A stretch of 9,795 nucleotides of DNA, taken from positions 1-9,795 of the forward strand of contig WLGZ01000026.1 of assembly GCA_009702945.1 (NCBI GenBank), written 5' to 3'. Position numbers and translations under genes: made by a program. The notes under the pieces are model-generated. The model saw nothing but the letters and a program-made list of their open reading frames with translations, had not been told where the DNA came from and made no database searches. This document shows, piece by piece, positions 1 through 7,627 of this stretch. Position 1 is the first letter of the stretch; each line of letters begins with the position of its first letter. Origin of the DNA: Actinomycetota bacterium. GTDB lineage: Bacteria > Actinomycetota > Actinomycetes > S36-B12 > UBA5976.

Positions 1-1
1 C

Positions 2-97
2 CTTGCTACCTGCGATCGTTGCCGTGCTCCAAAGTTGCAGCACACTGCTTGCCCAACTTGTGGCACATACGACAAGCGCCAGGTCCTTAGCGTCTAA
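2..97 (+). CDS. rpmF: 50S ribosomal protein L32, 3' end (partial)
   Basis: The reading frame open from the first bases to the TAA at 95-97 encodes the last 31 residues of bacterial ribosomal protein L32, a small zinc-ribbon protein of the large ribosomal subunit. The visible part contains two cysteine pairs, CDRC and CPTC, spaced as in the four-cysteine zinc-binding form of L32, and ends KRQVLSV. The start lies upstream of the window. rnc begins only five bases after the stop, so the two genes are almost certainly co-transcribed. An rpmF-rnc neighbourhood is common in bacteria. The identification rests on the cysteine pattern, the size of the remnant and the position. Confidence 0.9.
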   Translation, partial: LATCDRCRAPKLQHTACPTCGTYDKRQVLSV

Positions 98-102
98 TTG
101 CC

Positions 103-840
103 GTGGCCAAGTCCACACCGCAAGAACAGCTATTTGACCGACTGGGTTTAGTTTTTGATGCCCAGTTACTCGAGTTAGCGCTCACGCACCGGTCATTCGC
201 CTACGAGTCAGGCGGACTACCAACAAACGAGCGACTTGAGTTTTTAGGCGATTCCGTTTTGGGCGTCGTAGTAACCGATGAGCTTTATCACCGTTACCCA
301 GATTTGCCGGAAGGCAACCTCGCAAAACTTCGCTCTGCTGTAGTCAGTGCTCGTGCATTGGCTGTACAAGCTCGCCGCCTTGGCTTAGGTGAATTTATTC
401 GACTTGGTCGTGGCGAAGAAACTACTGGTGGTCGTGACAAGTCTTCGATTCTGGCCGACACTTTTGAAGCAATTCTTGGCGCAGTTTATTTGGATCTAGG
501 AATTGAAGTTTCGCGCGAACTAATCCTGCGGTTATTGGATGAACAACTCGCCGAAGCTGCGGAACTTGGCGCTGGTTTGGATTGGAAAACTTCACTTCAG
601 GAACTCACTGCCGAGTTTGGGATTGGTGTTCCAACATATGCAATCGAAGAATCTGGTCCTGATCACGCAAAGCGATTTGAAGCCCAAGTAGTTTTGGCCA
701 ATAAGCATTACGGTCATGGCACTGGCAGTAACAAAAAAGAAGCAGAGCAACAGGCTGCAGCCAGTGCTTACGCTGAGTTGAAGGCCGAACGTGCCATTGA
801 AGATCAGCGCAATTCCGAAGACTCCCGCAGCAGCGAGTAG
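103..840 (+). CDS. rnc: Ribonuclease III
   Basis: RNase III cleaves double-stranded RNA in the cytoplasm, including rRNA precursors and structured mRNAs. The 245-residue product has the usual family length. The catalytic domain carries the signature NERLEFLGDS at 42-51, with E43, E46 and D50 as expected metal ligands and catalytic residues. The second acidic pair, D119 and E122, lies in the segment LADTFEAILGAVYLD. A double-stranded-RNA-binding domain spans about 162-230 and ends with the typical KKEAEQQAA helix. The tail after residue 230 is charged and probably disordered. The start is a GTG five bases after the rpmF stop. No Shine-Dalgarno match lies at useful spacing, so translation probably depends on ribosomes finishing rpmF. 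No other in-frame start upstream is usable. It overlaps nothing and is followed two bases later by mutM. Confidence 0.97.
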   Translation: MAKSTPQEQLFDRLGLVFDAQLLELALTHRSFAYESGGLPTNERLEFLGDSVLGVVVTDELYHRYPDLPEGNLAKLRSAVVSARALAVQARRLGLGEFIRLGRGEETTGGRDKSSILADTFEAILGAVYLDLGIEVSRELILRLLDEQLAEAAELGAGLDWKTSLQELTAEFGIGVPTYAIEESGPDHAKRFEAQVVLANKHYGHGTGSNKKEAEQQAAASAYAELKAERAIEDQRNSEDSRSSE

Positions 841-842
841 TC

Positions 843-1706
843 ATGCCGGAATTACCAGAAGTCGAAGTTGTCCGTCGGGGTATCGATAAGTGGGTAAGTG
901 GTCGAACCATCGAGACCACAAAAGTTTTGCACTCCAGGGCAGTTCGTAATCACATTGCCGGTTCAAAAGATTTCATTAAGCGACTTAACGGTCGAACCGT
1001 AACTTCAGTTAACCGACGCGGAAAATTCATGTGGCTCAGTTTGGATGATGATCATGCCTTAGTTACTCACTTGGGTATGAGTGGGCAAGTTTTAGTGCAA
1101 CCTCTTGATGCTGATCCCGAAAAGCACTTACGAGTTCGGTGCACGTTTACCGATAATGGCCGAGCCATGCACTTCGTTGATCAACGAACTTTTGGTGGAA
1201 TGGCAATTGAAGAAATGGTTGATGATGTTGTCGGTCGCTTGATTCCAGAGTCTGTCCAACACATTGCGCTAGACCCACTTGATGAGTATTTCGATCCAGA
1301 AACTTTTATCTCTGGAATTCGCAAAAAGAACACCCAGGTAAAGCGTGCCATTTTGGATCAAACGCTAATTAGTGGAATTGGAAACATCTATGCGGATGAA
1401 GCTTTGTGGCGATCCAAAATTCATTGGGCCACGCCTACTCAGCGCTTAACCCGCGCTCAAGCCTCAACTCTCTTAAAGAATGCAACTGAAGTAATGACCC
1501 AAGCACTTAGCCAAGGTGGAACCTCATTTGATGCGCTTTATGTGAATGTGAACGGGGAGAGCGGCTACTTCTCTCAAGAACTAAATGCCTATGGCCGAGA
1601 AGATGAACCATGTGATCGTTGCGGCAGCATCATTGTGCGCGAAGCTTTTGCCAACCGCTCATCGTTTCGGTGCCCACGTTGTCAACGCAAACCGCGGACA
1701 AATTAA
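843..1706 (+). CDS. mutM: Formamidopyrimidine-DNA glycosylase (Fpg/MutM)
   Basis: This bifunctional DNA glycosylase/AP lyase removes 8-oxoguanine and other oxidised purines in base-excision repair. After removal of Met1 the N-terminal PELPEVE provides the catalytic Pro2 and Glu3. K61 in the RRGKFMW segment corresponds to the conserved lysine near the active site. M79 in HLGMSG and the DQRTFG segment match the void-filling loop residues. The helix-two-turn-helix is recognisable as LISGIGNIYADE around 174-185. The C-terminal zinc finger is complete, with C257, C260, C277 and C280 and the conserved Arg272 between the pairs. The 287 residues are close to the family norm. The ATG follows the rnc stop by two bases, which indicates translational coupling. 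All key residues are present, so it should be active. Confidence 0.97.
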   Translation: MPELPEVEVVRRGIDKWVSGRTIETTKVLHSRAVRNHIAGSKDFIKRLNGRTVTSVNRRGKFMWLSLDDDHALVTHLGMSGQVLVQPLDADPEKHLRVRCTFTDNGRAMHFVDQRTFGGMAIEEMVDDVVGRLIPESVQHIALDPLDEYFDPETFISGIRKKNTQVKRAILDQTLISGIGNIYADEALWRSKIHWATPTQRLTRAQASTLLKNATEVMTQALSQGGTSFDALYVNVNGESGYFSQELNAYGREDEPCDRCGSIIVREAFANRSSFRCPRCQRKPRTN

Positions 1707-1730
1707 AGCCGACCCTGACAAAATAGTGCG

Positions 1731-1748
1731 ATGGGAATAGCGCCATGA
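1731..1748 (+). other. Five-codon upstream ORF overlapping the DUF3445 start (speculative)
   Basis: ATG at 1731 opens a five-codon frame (MGIAP) whose TGA at 1746-1748 overlaps the ATG of the next gene in the pattern ATGA. CAAAAT at 1719-1724 lies six bases before this ATG, the geometry expected of a leaderless transcript. The overlap could couple translation, but a short frame like this can easily arise by chance. Confidence 0.2.
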
Positions 1749-2578
1749 CTTACATGCCGGTAGATGGAAAACCAGATCGCATGCACGTGGGTGCGCGGGC
1801 ACTTGATTTAACCAAGTGGATTGAAATCAATTCAGATTACGAAATAGATCTTGCGCAAAAGCAAGACTTACTAACCAAAAAACATGATGAAGTTTTTGTA
1901 TCTATCCCGTTAGGTGATGCGGGCTCGAGAGAAGTACTAGAACTTCTTAGCGAACACTTGCCTCGGATTTTCCCAGAACGTTGGCCTAACGAGGTTTCTG
2001 TTGACTCAAACTTGCATCCGCTTGAAGCAGCATCGCTTCTGGTGCAAGAAGATCTGTGTGTGATGAGCCAAGTCGGAAAAGATTGGATTTTGTCAGCAGC
2101 AAGTTTGTGTTTCCCAAGTCGCTGGGATGTGCGCGAAAAGATTGGCAAGAACCTTTTGGGCATTCATGGGCCAGTTCCGCACTATGCCGAGACCATTGGG
2201 ACAGCCACCCAAAACATTTTCGACAAGCTAACCGTGGAGCGACCAGTTTGGCGTGTGAATTGGACTGTTATGGATAGCGGGGAACTCCATCAGCCAACTG
2301 CAGTTCGCAGTCCGGATGCCATGGATATCACAAGTTCTAACATCGAAGAGGCGCTCTACTTCCGACGCGAGCGCCAGACCTTGCGAAAATTGCCTGATTC
2401 TGGGGACATTCTCTTCACAATTCGCACATATTCGGACACTTTTGCTCAGGTAGTTAAACAGTTTCCAGACTTCCGCCAGCACATTGGCACCACCATTGCT
2501 GGATCGACGCCTCAGCTAGTTGACTACAAGGGTTGGGCCAATATCCTCAACGAATTGCAATCCTGGTCAAAGTCGTAA
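1745..2578 (+). CDS. DUF3445 / heme-dependent oxidative N-demethylase-like protein
   Basis: The 277-residue product resembles the DUF3445 family. Its characterised bacterial member is a heme-dependent oxidative N-demethylase that binds heme in a PAS-like fold and releases formaldehyde from methylated amines. Recognisable family blocks are CFPSRW at 122-127, an IHGPVPHY block at 140-147 with H141 as a candidate heme-site residue, WRVNWTV at 169-175, and an Arg-rich segment LYFRRERQTLRKLP at 204-217 followed by FTIRTY. There is no signal peptide or membrane segment, so it is probably cytoplasmic. The ATG at 1745 has a weak GGGA ribosome site at 1733-1736. Further in-frame ATGs at codons 4 and 13 are possible starts. 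It sits between mutM and smc, an unexpected place for a catabolic enzyme. No reductase or aminotransferase partner gene is in view, so substrate and electron donor are unknown. Family recognition is from memory of motifs; the exact reaction is inferred. Confidence 0.8.
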   Translation: MTYMPVDGKPDRMHVGARALDLTKWIEINSDYEIDLAQKQDLLTKKHDEVFVSIPLGDAGSREVLELLSEHLPRIFPERWPNEVSVDSNLHPLEAASLLVQEDLCVMSQVGKDWILSAASLCFPSRWDVREKIGKNLLGIHGPVPHYAETIGTATQNIFDKLTVERPVWRVNWTVMDSGELHQPTAVRSPDAMDITSSNIEEALYFRRERQTLRKLPDSGDILFTIRTYSDTFAQVVKQFPDFRQHIGTTIAGSTPQLVDYKGWANILNELQSWSKS

Positions 2579-2616
2579 TTAACCTGCCCAAATCCAATGA
2601 TTTCAAGGGCAAAAGA

Positions 2617-2622
2617 TAGACT
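2617..2622 (+). promoter_or_regulatory. Possible -10 element upstream of smc
   Basis: TAGACT at 2617-2622 fits the TANNNT form of an actinobacterial -10 element. It lies in the 110-base gap before smc, the longest gap inside the operon. Transcription from it would start near 2629 and leave a leader of about 60 bases. No convincing -35 hexamer sits 16-18 bases upstream, so this is weak. The gap shows no terminator. Confidence 0.3.
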
Positions 2623-2688
2623 GGGCGCAAGCAATTCCACCGCCTGCGTCCTCTTCCCCTGACCAGCGAAAACTCGAGAAAGATTCGC

Positions 2689-5600
2689 GTGTACCTGAAG
2701 AGTCTGACGATCCGCGGCTTCAAGTCGTTCGCATCTTCAACGACCCTGAATTTTGAACAAGGTATTACTGCAGTTGTCGGCCCGAACGGCTCAGGCAAGT
2801 CAAACGTTATTGACGCAATTGCTTGGGTAATGGGTGAGCAGGGCGCAAAAAGCTTGCGCGGTGGAAAAATGGAAGACGTTATTTTTGCTGGCTCCACAGG
2901 ACGAGCGCCACTTGGACGCGCCGAAGTGCTTCTGACCATTGATAACTCTGATGGCGCATTACCGATTGATTATGCCGAAGTAACTATTTCGCGAACCATG
3001 TTCCGCAATGGTGGTTCTGAATACGCGATCAACGGCACCACTTCGCGTTTGTTGGACATTCAAGAATTACTCAGCGACTCTGGCATTGGTCGTGAGATGC
3101 ACGTCATCGTTGGTCAAGGTCAACTACGCGACATCTTGCTTGCAACGCCGGAACAACGACGTGGTTACATCGAAGAAGCAGCTGGTGTACTAAAGCATCG
3201 CAAGCGCAAAGAAAAAGCGATTCGCAAACTTGAAGCAATGGAAGTTAACCTCACGCGTGTTGAGGATTTAACAAATGAACTTCGTCGCCAGCTAAAACCA
3301 CTTGGTCGACAAGCTGAGGTTGCTAGACGCGCAAACGTAATTCAGTCGGATGTTCGCGATTCTCGACTGCGTCTTCTTGCTGATGATTTAACCCAAATGA
3401 AGTCTGCACTTGAAGCCGAAATTGCCGACGAAACCGCCTTGCGGGAACGACGCAGTGAAGTGGAAAGCGAACTAACTGCAGCAAAAGCTCGCGAAGCAAT
3501 TTTGGATGCAGCGATTGCAGAATCTGCCCCACAAGTTGATCGTGCTCAAAATACGTTTTATGCACTTGGCGCACAACAAGAACGCCTTCGCTCCACAATG
3601 GCTCTTGCTAAAGAACGCGTTCGCTTAGGTGAAACTGAAGAAGAAGAAGTTAGTCGTGGACGTGATCCAGAAGAAATCGATCGCGAAGCTCATGCCTTGC
3701 GCGTTCAAGAATCTGAACTTGCAGGTCAAGTTGATGCCGACCGGTTGGCACTTAACGCTGCAATCAGCGAACGAACATCAGCCGAAGCAGCACTTGCTGC
3801 CGAAGATGCCCGACTTCATGCAGCAACTCGCGCTGTCGCCGATCGTCGTGAAGGTCTAGCCAGAATTGCTGGCCAAGTTGCGGCTGCTAAGTCTCGACTT
3901 GATGCACGTTCTGCTGAAATTGAACGTCTTGATGAGCGCCTCGCCGAAGCCCGCGAGCGCGCCGATCAAGCCGCTCAGGAATTTACGGCATTGGAAACTC
4001 AAGTTGCCGGCATGGATGCTGGCGAACTTGGTCTTGATAGTGAGCACGATGAGTCCTCACGTGCGCTAGCAGATGCTGAAAAAGAATTAGAGTCAGCCAA
4101 ACTTGAAGAGCAAGAAGCAGAGCGCGAACGTGCTGGCGCAATTGCTCGCCTTGAGGCTCTTGAACAAGGTATGGCACGTCGTGATGGCGGGGCAGCGATT
4201 CTTGCTGCCACCGACACAATGTCAGGAATCCTTGGTTCAGTTGCTGCGCTAATGCAGATTGAAAACGGTTGGGAATCCGCAATAGCTGCAGCACTTGGCT
4301 CAGCAGCAGATGCAATCGCCGTTTCATCAACTGATGCCGCCGAAAATGCCGTTCGAATGTTACGTCGCGATGATGCCGGTCGCGCTGCATTAGTTGTTGT
4401 TGGGCAAAACTCCAGTGATCAAAGCCAGTGGCCAACACTTTCTGGAAGCCAGCGTTACGCAGTAGACCTAATTTCTTGTGATGCCGAATTACGTTCTTCA
4501 CTTTCTGGCATTTTGCAGCGAGTAGTCGTCACCAACTCACTTGAAGAAGCTCGCCAGGTTGTTACCGCAAACCAAACACTTCGCGCTGTAACTCGTGATG
4601 GTGACTTAGTCGGTCACGGATTTGTTCAAGGTGGATCCCAAGGCACCCAAAGCCTGGTCGAGATCCAAGCTGCCATTGATGAAGCTCGACTTAAGTTAGA
4701 AGCTTCAGCACACCGCGTTGACCGCGCCAAGTTCGCAGTTGTCGGCGCAACCCAAGCTCAAGAAGCTGCGCTTGTGCTAGTCAGTAACTCACTTGAAAGA
4801 TTGCATGAATCTGATGCCAGCATGGCTGCCATCGCTGTTCAACTTGGAAGTTTGCAATCCGTTGTGCGAAGTGCAACTGGTGAAGCAGATCGTGTAGCCG
4901 CTGCAATTGCTTCGGCAAACAAAGCTCGTGAAGATGATTTGCGCAGCGTACAAGAACTTGAAGCGCGTTACGCTGCTGCTGAGAATGATCAAATTTCTGA
5001 TTCCGAATTGAGCGAAGAAAGTCGGGAATCGTTAGTAAAGACACTTGAGGATGTTCGTCAAGCCGAACTAAATGTCCGACTTACTGTTCGTACCGGTGAA
5101 GAACGAGTCCGCGCACTCGGAACCCAAGCTGAACAACTTGAGCACTCGGCAAATCTTGAGCGCACCGCTCGCGCTCGTGCGATCGAACTACGGGAGCGCC
5201 GTCGTCGCGAAGCTCAGATTGCTAAAGCAGTGGTTGTTGCTTCCGAAACAGCACTTGAGCTACTGACCCAGTCAGTTGCGTTAGCTCAGTTCGAGCGTGA
5301 GCAAGCAGTTGCTACTCGCCAAACCGAAGAAGCTGAAGTTCGCAAGATTCGCGAACGTATCCGCGAGCTAACTGCAGAACTTGAAGTTCTTACAGATTCG
5401 GTTCACCGCGACGAAGTTGCCCGCGCCGAGCAAAGACTTCGCATTGAGGCCATGGAAAACAAGTCGGTCGAAGATTATGGCGTTGGTCCCGATGAATTAC
5501 TGGCTGAATATGGTCCTGACGTAATGGTGCCACCTTCGCCACCGGCACCAGGTGATGAAGTTAATCCAGATGATCCAGAACCAGAGCCATACCCATACGT

Positions 5601-6303
5601 TCGCACTCAGCAGGAATCTAGGTTGGCTGCCGCTGAGCGTTCGCTGGCATTGCTTGGAAAAGTTAACCCACTTGCACTAGAAGAGTTCTCAGCCTTGGAA
5701 GAGCGCCACAAATTCCTTGGTGAACAACTTGAAGATCTTCGTAAGTCACGCAATGACTTGATGAGTGTTATTCGCGACGTTGATGCTCGCGTTCAAGAAG
5801 TTTTCTCGCAGGCATACGAAGACACCGCACGTGAATTCATGTCTGTGTTCTCTCGACTGTTCCCAGGCGGTGAGGCTCGCATGATCCTTACTGAGCCAAA
5901 CGATTTGCTTAACTCTGGCGTCGAAATCGAAGCCCGCCCACCAGGCAAGACTTACAAGCGTCTCTCATTGCTTTCAGGTGGTGAGCAGTCACTAACGGCT
6001 GTTGCCTTCTTGATTGCATTGTTTAAGTCACGCCCAAGTCCGTTCTACATCCTCGACGAAGTTGAAGCCGCACTCGATGATGTAAACCTTGGTCGCTTGC
6101 TTGAGATTCTGGCTGAACTACGAACTAACTCACAGCTCTTGATCATTACTCACCAAAAGCGCACTATGGAGATTGCTGATGCACTTTATGGTGTATCTAT
6201 GCGTGGCGATGGTGTTACTCAGGTCATTAGCCAGCGCATCACCCATGATGATCACGACAATCCAGAGCAACGTGCTGATGCTCAAATGGCAAACAATTCT
6301 TAA
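2689..6303 (+). CDS. smc: Chromosome segregation protein SMC
   Basis: SMC is the ATPase of the bacterial condensin complex. It dimerises through its hinge, works with ScpA and ScpB, and organises the nucleoid. The 1204-residue product has the full five-part layout. The N-terminal head carries Walker A GPNGSGKS at 31-38 and the Q-loop around Q143. A long first coiled coil follows from about 172 to 495. The hinge spans about 500-660 and includes QGGS at 647-650. A returning coiled coil runs to about 1010. The C-terminal head carries the ABC signature LSGGEQ at 1095-1100, Walker B FYILDE at 1119-1124 with catalytic E1124, and the H-loop H1155. Residues 948-970 are Pro/Asp/Glu-rich and interrupt the coil. 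The GTG start gives the conserved MYLKSL beginning, with a weak purine stretch GAGAAAG at 2676-2682 as ribosome site. scpA and scpB are not in the window. Confidence 0.98.
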   Translation: MYLKSLTIRGFKSFASSTTLNFEQGITAVVGPNGSGKSNVIDAIAWVMGEQGAKSLRGGKMEDVIFAGSTGRAPLGRAEVLLTIDNSDGALPIDYAEVTISRTMFRNGGSEYAINGTTSRLLDIQELLSDSGIGREMHVIVGQGQLRDILLATPEQRRGYIEEAAGVLKHRKRKEKAIRKLEAMEVNLTRVEDLTNELRRQLKPLGRQAEVARRANVIQSDVRDSRLRLLADDLTQMKSALEAEIADETALRERRSEVESELTAAKAREAILDAAIAESAPQVDRAQNTFYALGAQQERLRSTMALAKERVRLGETEEEEVSRGRDPEEIDREAHALRVQESELAGQVDADRLALNAAISERTSAEAALAAEDARLHAATRAVADRREGLARIAGQVAAAKSRLDARSAEIERLDERLAEARERADQAAQEFTALETQVAGMDAGELGLDSEHDESSRALADAEKELESAKLEEQEAERERAGAIARLEALEQGMARRDGGAAILAATDTMSGILGSVAALMQIENGWESAIAAALGSAADAIAVSSTDAAENAVRMLRRDDAGRAALVVVGQNSSDQSQWPTLSGSQRYAVDLISCDAELRSSLSGILQRVVVTNSLEEARQVVTANQTLRAVTRDGDLVGHGFVQGGSQGTQSLVEIQAAIDEARLKLEASAHRVDRAKFAVVGATQAQEAALVLVSNSLERLHESDASMAAIAVQLGSLQSVVRSATGEADRVAAAIASANKAREDDLRSVQELEARYAAAENDQISDSELSEESRESLVKTLEDVRQAELNVRLTVRTGEERVRALGTQAEQLEHSANLERTARARAIELRERRRREAQIAKAVVVASETALELLTQSVALAQFEREQAVATRQTEEAEVRKIRERIRELTAELEVLTDSVHRDEVARAEQRLRIEAMENKSVEDYGVGPDELLAEYGPDVMVPPSPPAPGDEVNPDDPEPEPYPYVRTQQESRLAAAERSLALLGKVNPLALEEFSALEERHKFLGEQLEDLRKSRNDLMSVIRDVDARVQEVFSQAYEDTAREFMSVFSRLFPGGEARMILTEPNDLLNSGVEIEARPPGKTYKRLSLLSGGEQSLTAVAFLIALFKSRPSPFYILDEVEAALDDVNLGRLLEILAELRTNSQLLIITHQKRTMEIADALYGVSMRGDGVTQVISQRITHDDHDNPEQRADAQMANNS

Positions 6304-6306
6304 TCT

Positions 6307-6311
6307 AAGGA
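6307..6311 (+). promoter_or_regulatory. Ribosome binding site of ftsY
   Basis: AAGGA at 6307-6311 lies seven bases before the ATG at 6319. It is the clearest Shine-Dalgarno match in the housekeeping run and confirms this start, which keeps the N-terminal membrane segment. It lies within the 15-base gap after the smc stop. Confidence 0.75.
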
Positions 6312-6318
6312 CTAATCG

Positions 6319-7500
6319 ATGAACCAAAATTCCTCATTGGTCATTTCAATTGCTGTAGCCGTAGTTTTGGCAATTGCTATCGCTATATTTTTGGCTTCCA
6401 GAAAATCCAGCGGCAAGAAACAAAATGTTGCTGCTCCGATGACTCCAACTAAAGTTTCTGAACCAGCAGTTCAAATCCCAGCGCAGCAAGTTGAAGCGCC
6501 AAAGGTTGAAGTAAACCCGGTGTCACTGGCTGAAATCCCTGGCACAGTTGAATCAAAGCAAGTGCCCGCGGATGTTCCAGAATCCATGGAAGGGCGAAGG
6601 CTCAAGTTGCGAGAGCGCCTGGGTCGCTCGCAAGGAAGTCTTGGCCAAGTCTTTAGACAAACATTTTCAGGCTCAACAATCAGTGATGATGCTTGGCAAG
6701 ATTTAGAAGACACCTTGATCATGGCGGATCTTGGTGTCAGCGCCGCAACTGGAATTGTTGAAATTCTAAAAAGTGTCGTCAAGAAGTCTGGTGCAACTTC
6801 AGCTAACGAACTGCACGAAATTGCAAAGACCGAACTAATCAAACTCGTCGATGGTGGCTTTGATCGAACTATGCACGTGGATCGTCACCCAGATCGACCA
6901 GCAGTATTTTTAACCGTTGGCGTAAATGGCACAGGTAAGACAACCACGACTGGCAAACTTGCTCGGATGCTTTCGGCACAAGACAAAGATGTATTGCTTG
7001 GCGCAGCCGATACCTTCCGCGCTGCAGCAGCTGAACAATTAACTACCTGGGGCGACCGCGTTGGCGTACCGGTTATCAGGGGAGCCGAAGGCAGCGATCC
7101 AGCATCAGTTGCCTTTGAATCAGTGACTGCAGGTCAAGACCAAGAAGTAGACGTTGTATTGATTGATACTGCGGGCCGCTTACACACCAAACAAGGCTTG
7201 ATGGATGAGCTCGGCAAGGTTTATCGTGTTGCTGGAAAACTCGGCGGAGTAGATGAAGTGCTTTTAGTTATTGATGCCACGACTGGTCAGAACGGTTTAA
7301 CTCAAGCAAAAGTATTTAGCGAAGTTGTGCCGGTAACCGGTGTGGTCCTAAGCAAGCTCGATGGCACAGCTAAAGGTGGCATCATCGTGGCAATTCAAGA
7401 TGCACTCGGCGTTCCAGTTAAATTGGTAGGCCTTGGCGAAGGCCCGGATGACTTAGCGCCATTCAACGCCACTGATTTTGTTTCCGGGTTACTTTCGTAA
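6319..7500 (+). CDS. ftsY: Signal recognition particle receptor FtsY
   Basis: FtsY is the membrane-associated GTPase that receives ribosomes carrying nascent membrane proteins from the Ffh/4.5S RNA particle and passes them to the Sec translocon. The N terminus has a hydrophobic segment at about 6-26 followed by RKSSGKK, a membrane anchor typical of actinobacterial FtsY. A Pro/Val/Glu-rich linker follows to about residue 90. The four-helix N domain begins near 95. The GTPase domain shows the P-loop GVNGTGKT at 201-208, DTFRAAAAEQL from 231, DTAGR at 283-287 and SKLDG at 345-349. The end, GEGPDDLAPF then a short amphipathic tail, is characteristic of the family. It starts 15 bases after smc and is the last gene of the run. 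No convincing terminator follows it. Confidence 0.97.
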   Translation: MNQNSSLVISIAVAVVLAIAIAIFLASRKSSGKKQNVAAPMTPTKVSEPAVQIPAQQVEAPKVEVNPVSLAEIPGTVESKQVPADVPESMEGRRLKLRERLGRSQGSLGQVFRQTFSGSTISDDAWQDLEDTLIMADLGVSAATGIVEILKSVVKKSGATSANELHEIAKTELIKLVDGGFDRTMHVDRHPDRPAVFLTVGVNGTGKTTTTGKLARMLSAQDKDVLLGAADTFRAAAAEQLTTWGDRVGVPVIRGAEGSDPASVAFESVTAGQDQEVDVVLIDTAGRLHTKQGLMDELGKVYRVAGKLGGVDEVLLVIDATTGQNGLTQAKVFSEVVPVTGVVLSKLDGTAKGGIIVAIQDALGVPVKLVGLGEGPDDLAPFNATDFVSGLLS

Positions 7501-7510
7501 ATCGTATATA

Positions 7511-7539
7511 TCGGACATTTGTTATCAATTCGGACAAAT
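7511..7539. repeat. Direct repeat TCGGACA(W2)T with embedded inverted repeat
   Basis: TCGGACATTT at 7511-7520 recurs as TCGGACAAAT at 7530-7539, with starts 19 bases apart, close to two DNA turns. The same stretch contains ATTTGT at 7517-7522 and its complement ACAAAT at 7534-7539, separated by 11 bases. It lies in the AT-rich spacer between ftsY and the secreted-protein gene, upstream of the candidate promoter. A paired binding site for a regulator is one reading; no known regulator motif is recognised. Confidence 0.4.
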
Positions 7540-7564
7540 CTAGGTAAATATATCTCAGATTCCC

Positions 7565-7593
7565 TTTACTCACGATGTTTGGTTCAATACTTT
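7565..7593 (+). promoter_or_regulatory. Candidate promoter of the secreted-protein gene
   Basis: TTTACT at 7565-7570 (four of six matches to TTGACA) and TACTTT at 7588-7593 (fits TANNNT) are separated by 17 bases. Transcription would start near 7600 and leave a leader of about 28 bases that contains the GGGG ribosome site at 7619-7622, five bases before the GTG at 7628. The hexamers are only moderate matches. Confidence 0.4.
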
Positions 7594-7627
7594 ATTCCCA
7601 ATAACAACCACCCGGAATGGGGTCAGT

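Noticed and set aside
605..919. Minus-strand open frame spanning the rnc-mutM junction
   Set aside because: Both plus-strand genes are complete with conserved residues; the antisense product has no recognisable motif or start signal.
2547..2939. Minus-strand open frame over the smc 5' end and upstream gap
   Set aside because: It is the complement of the conserved Smc head and has no plausible start context.
3983..4501. 172-codon open frame on the minus strand opposite smc
   Set aside because: It lies wholly within smc, runs antisense to the second half of the first coiled coil and the hinge, and its Gln/His/Leu-rich product looks like the complement of Ala/Glu/Leu codons. Smc itself is intact there.
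7501..7627. Terminator for the ftsY run
   Set aside because: Only short AT-rich pairings are present, such as AATCT at 7537-7541 with AGATT at 7557-7561. No GC-rich stem followed by a T run was found, so no terminator is called.
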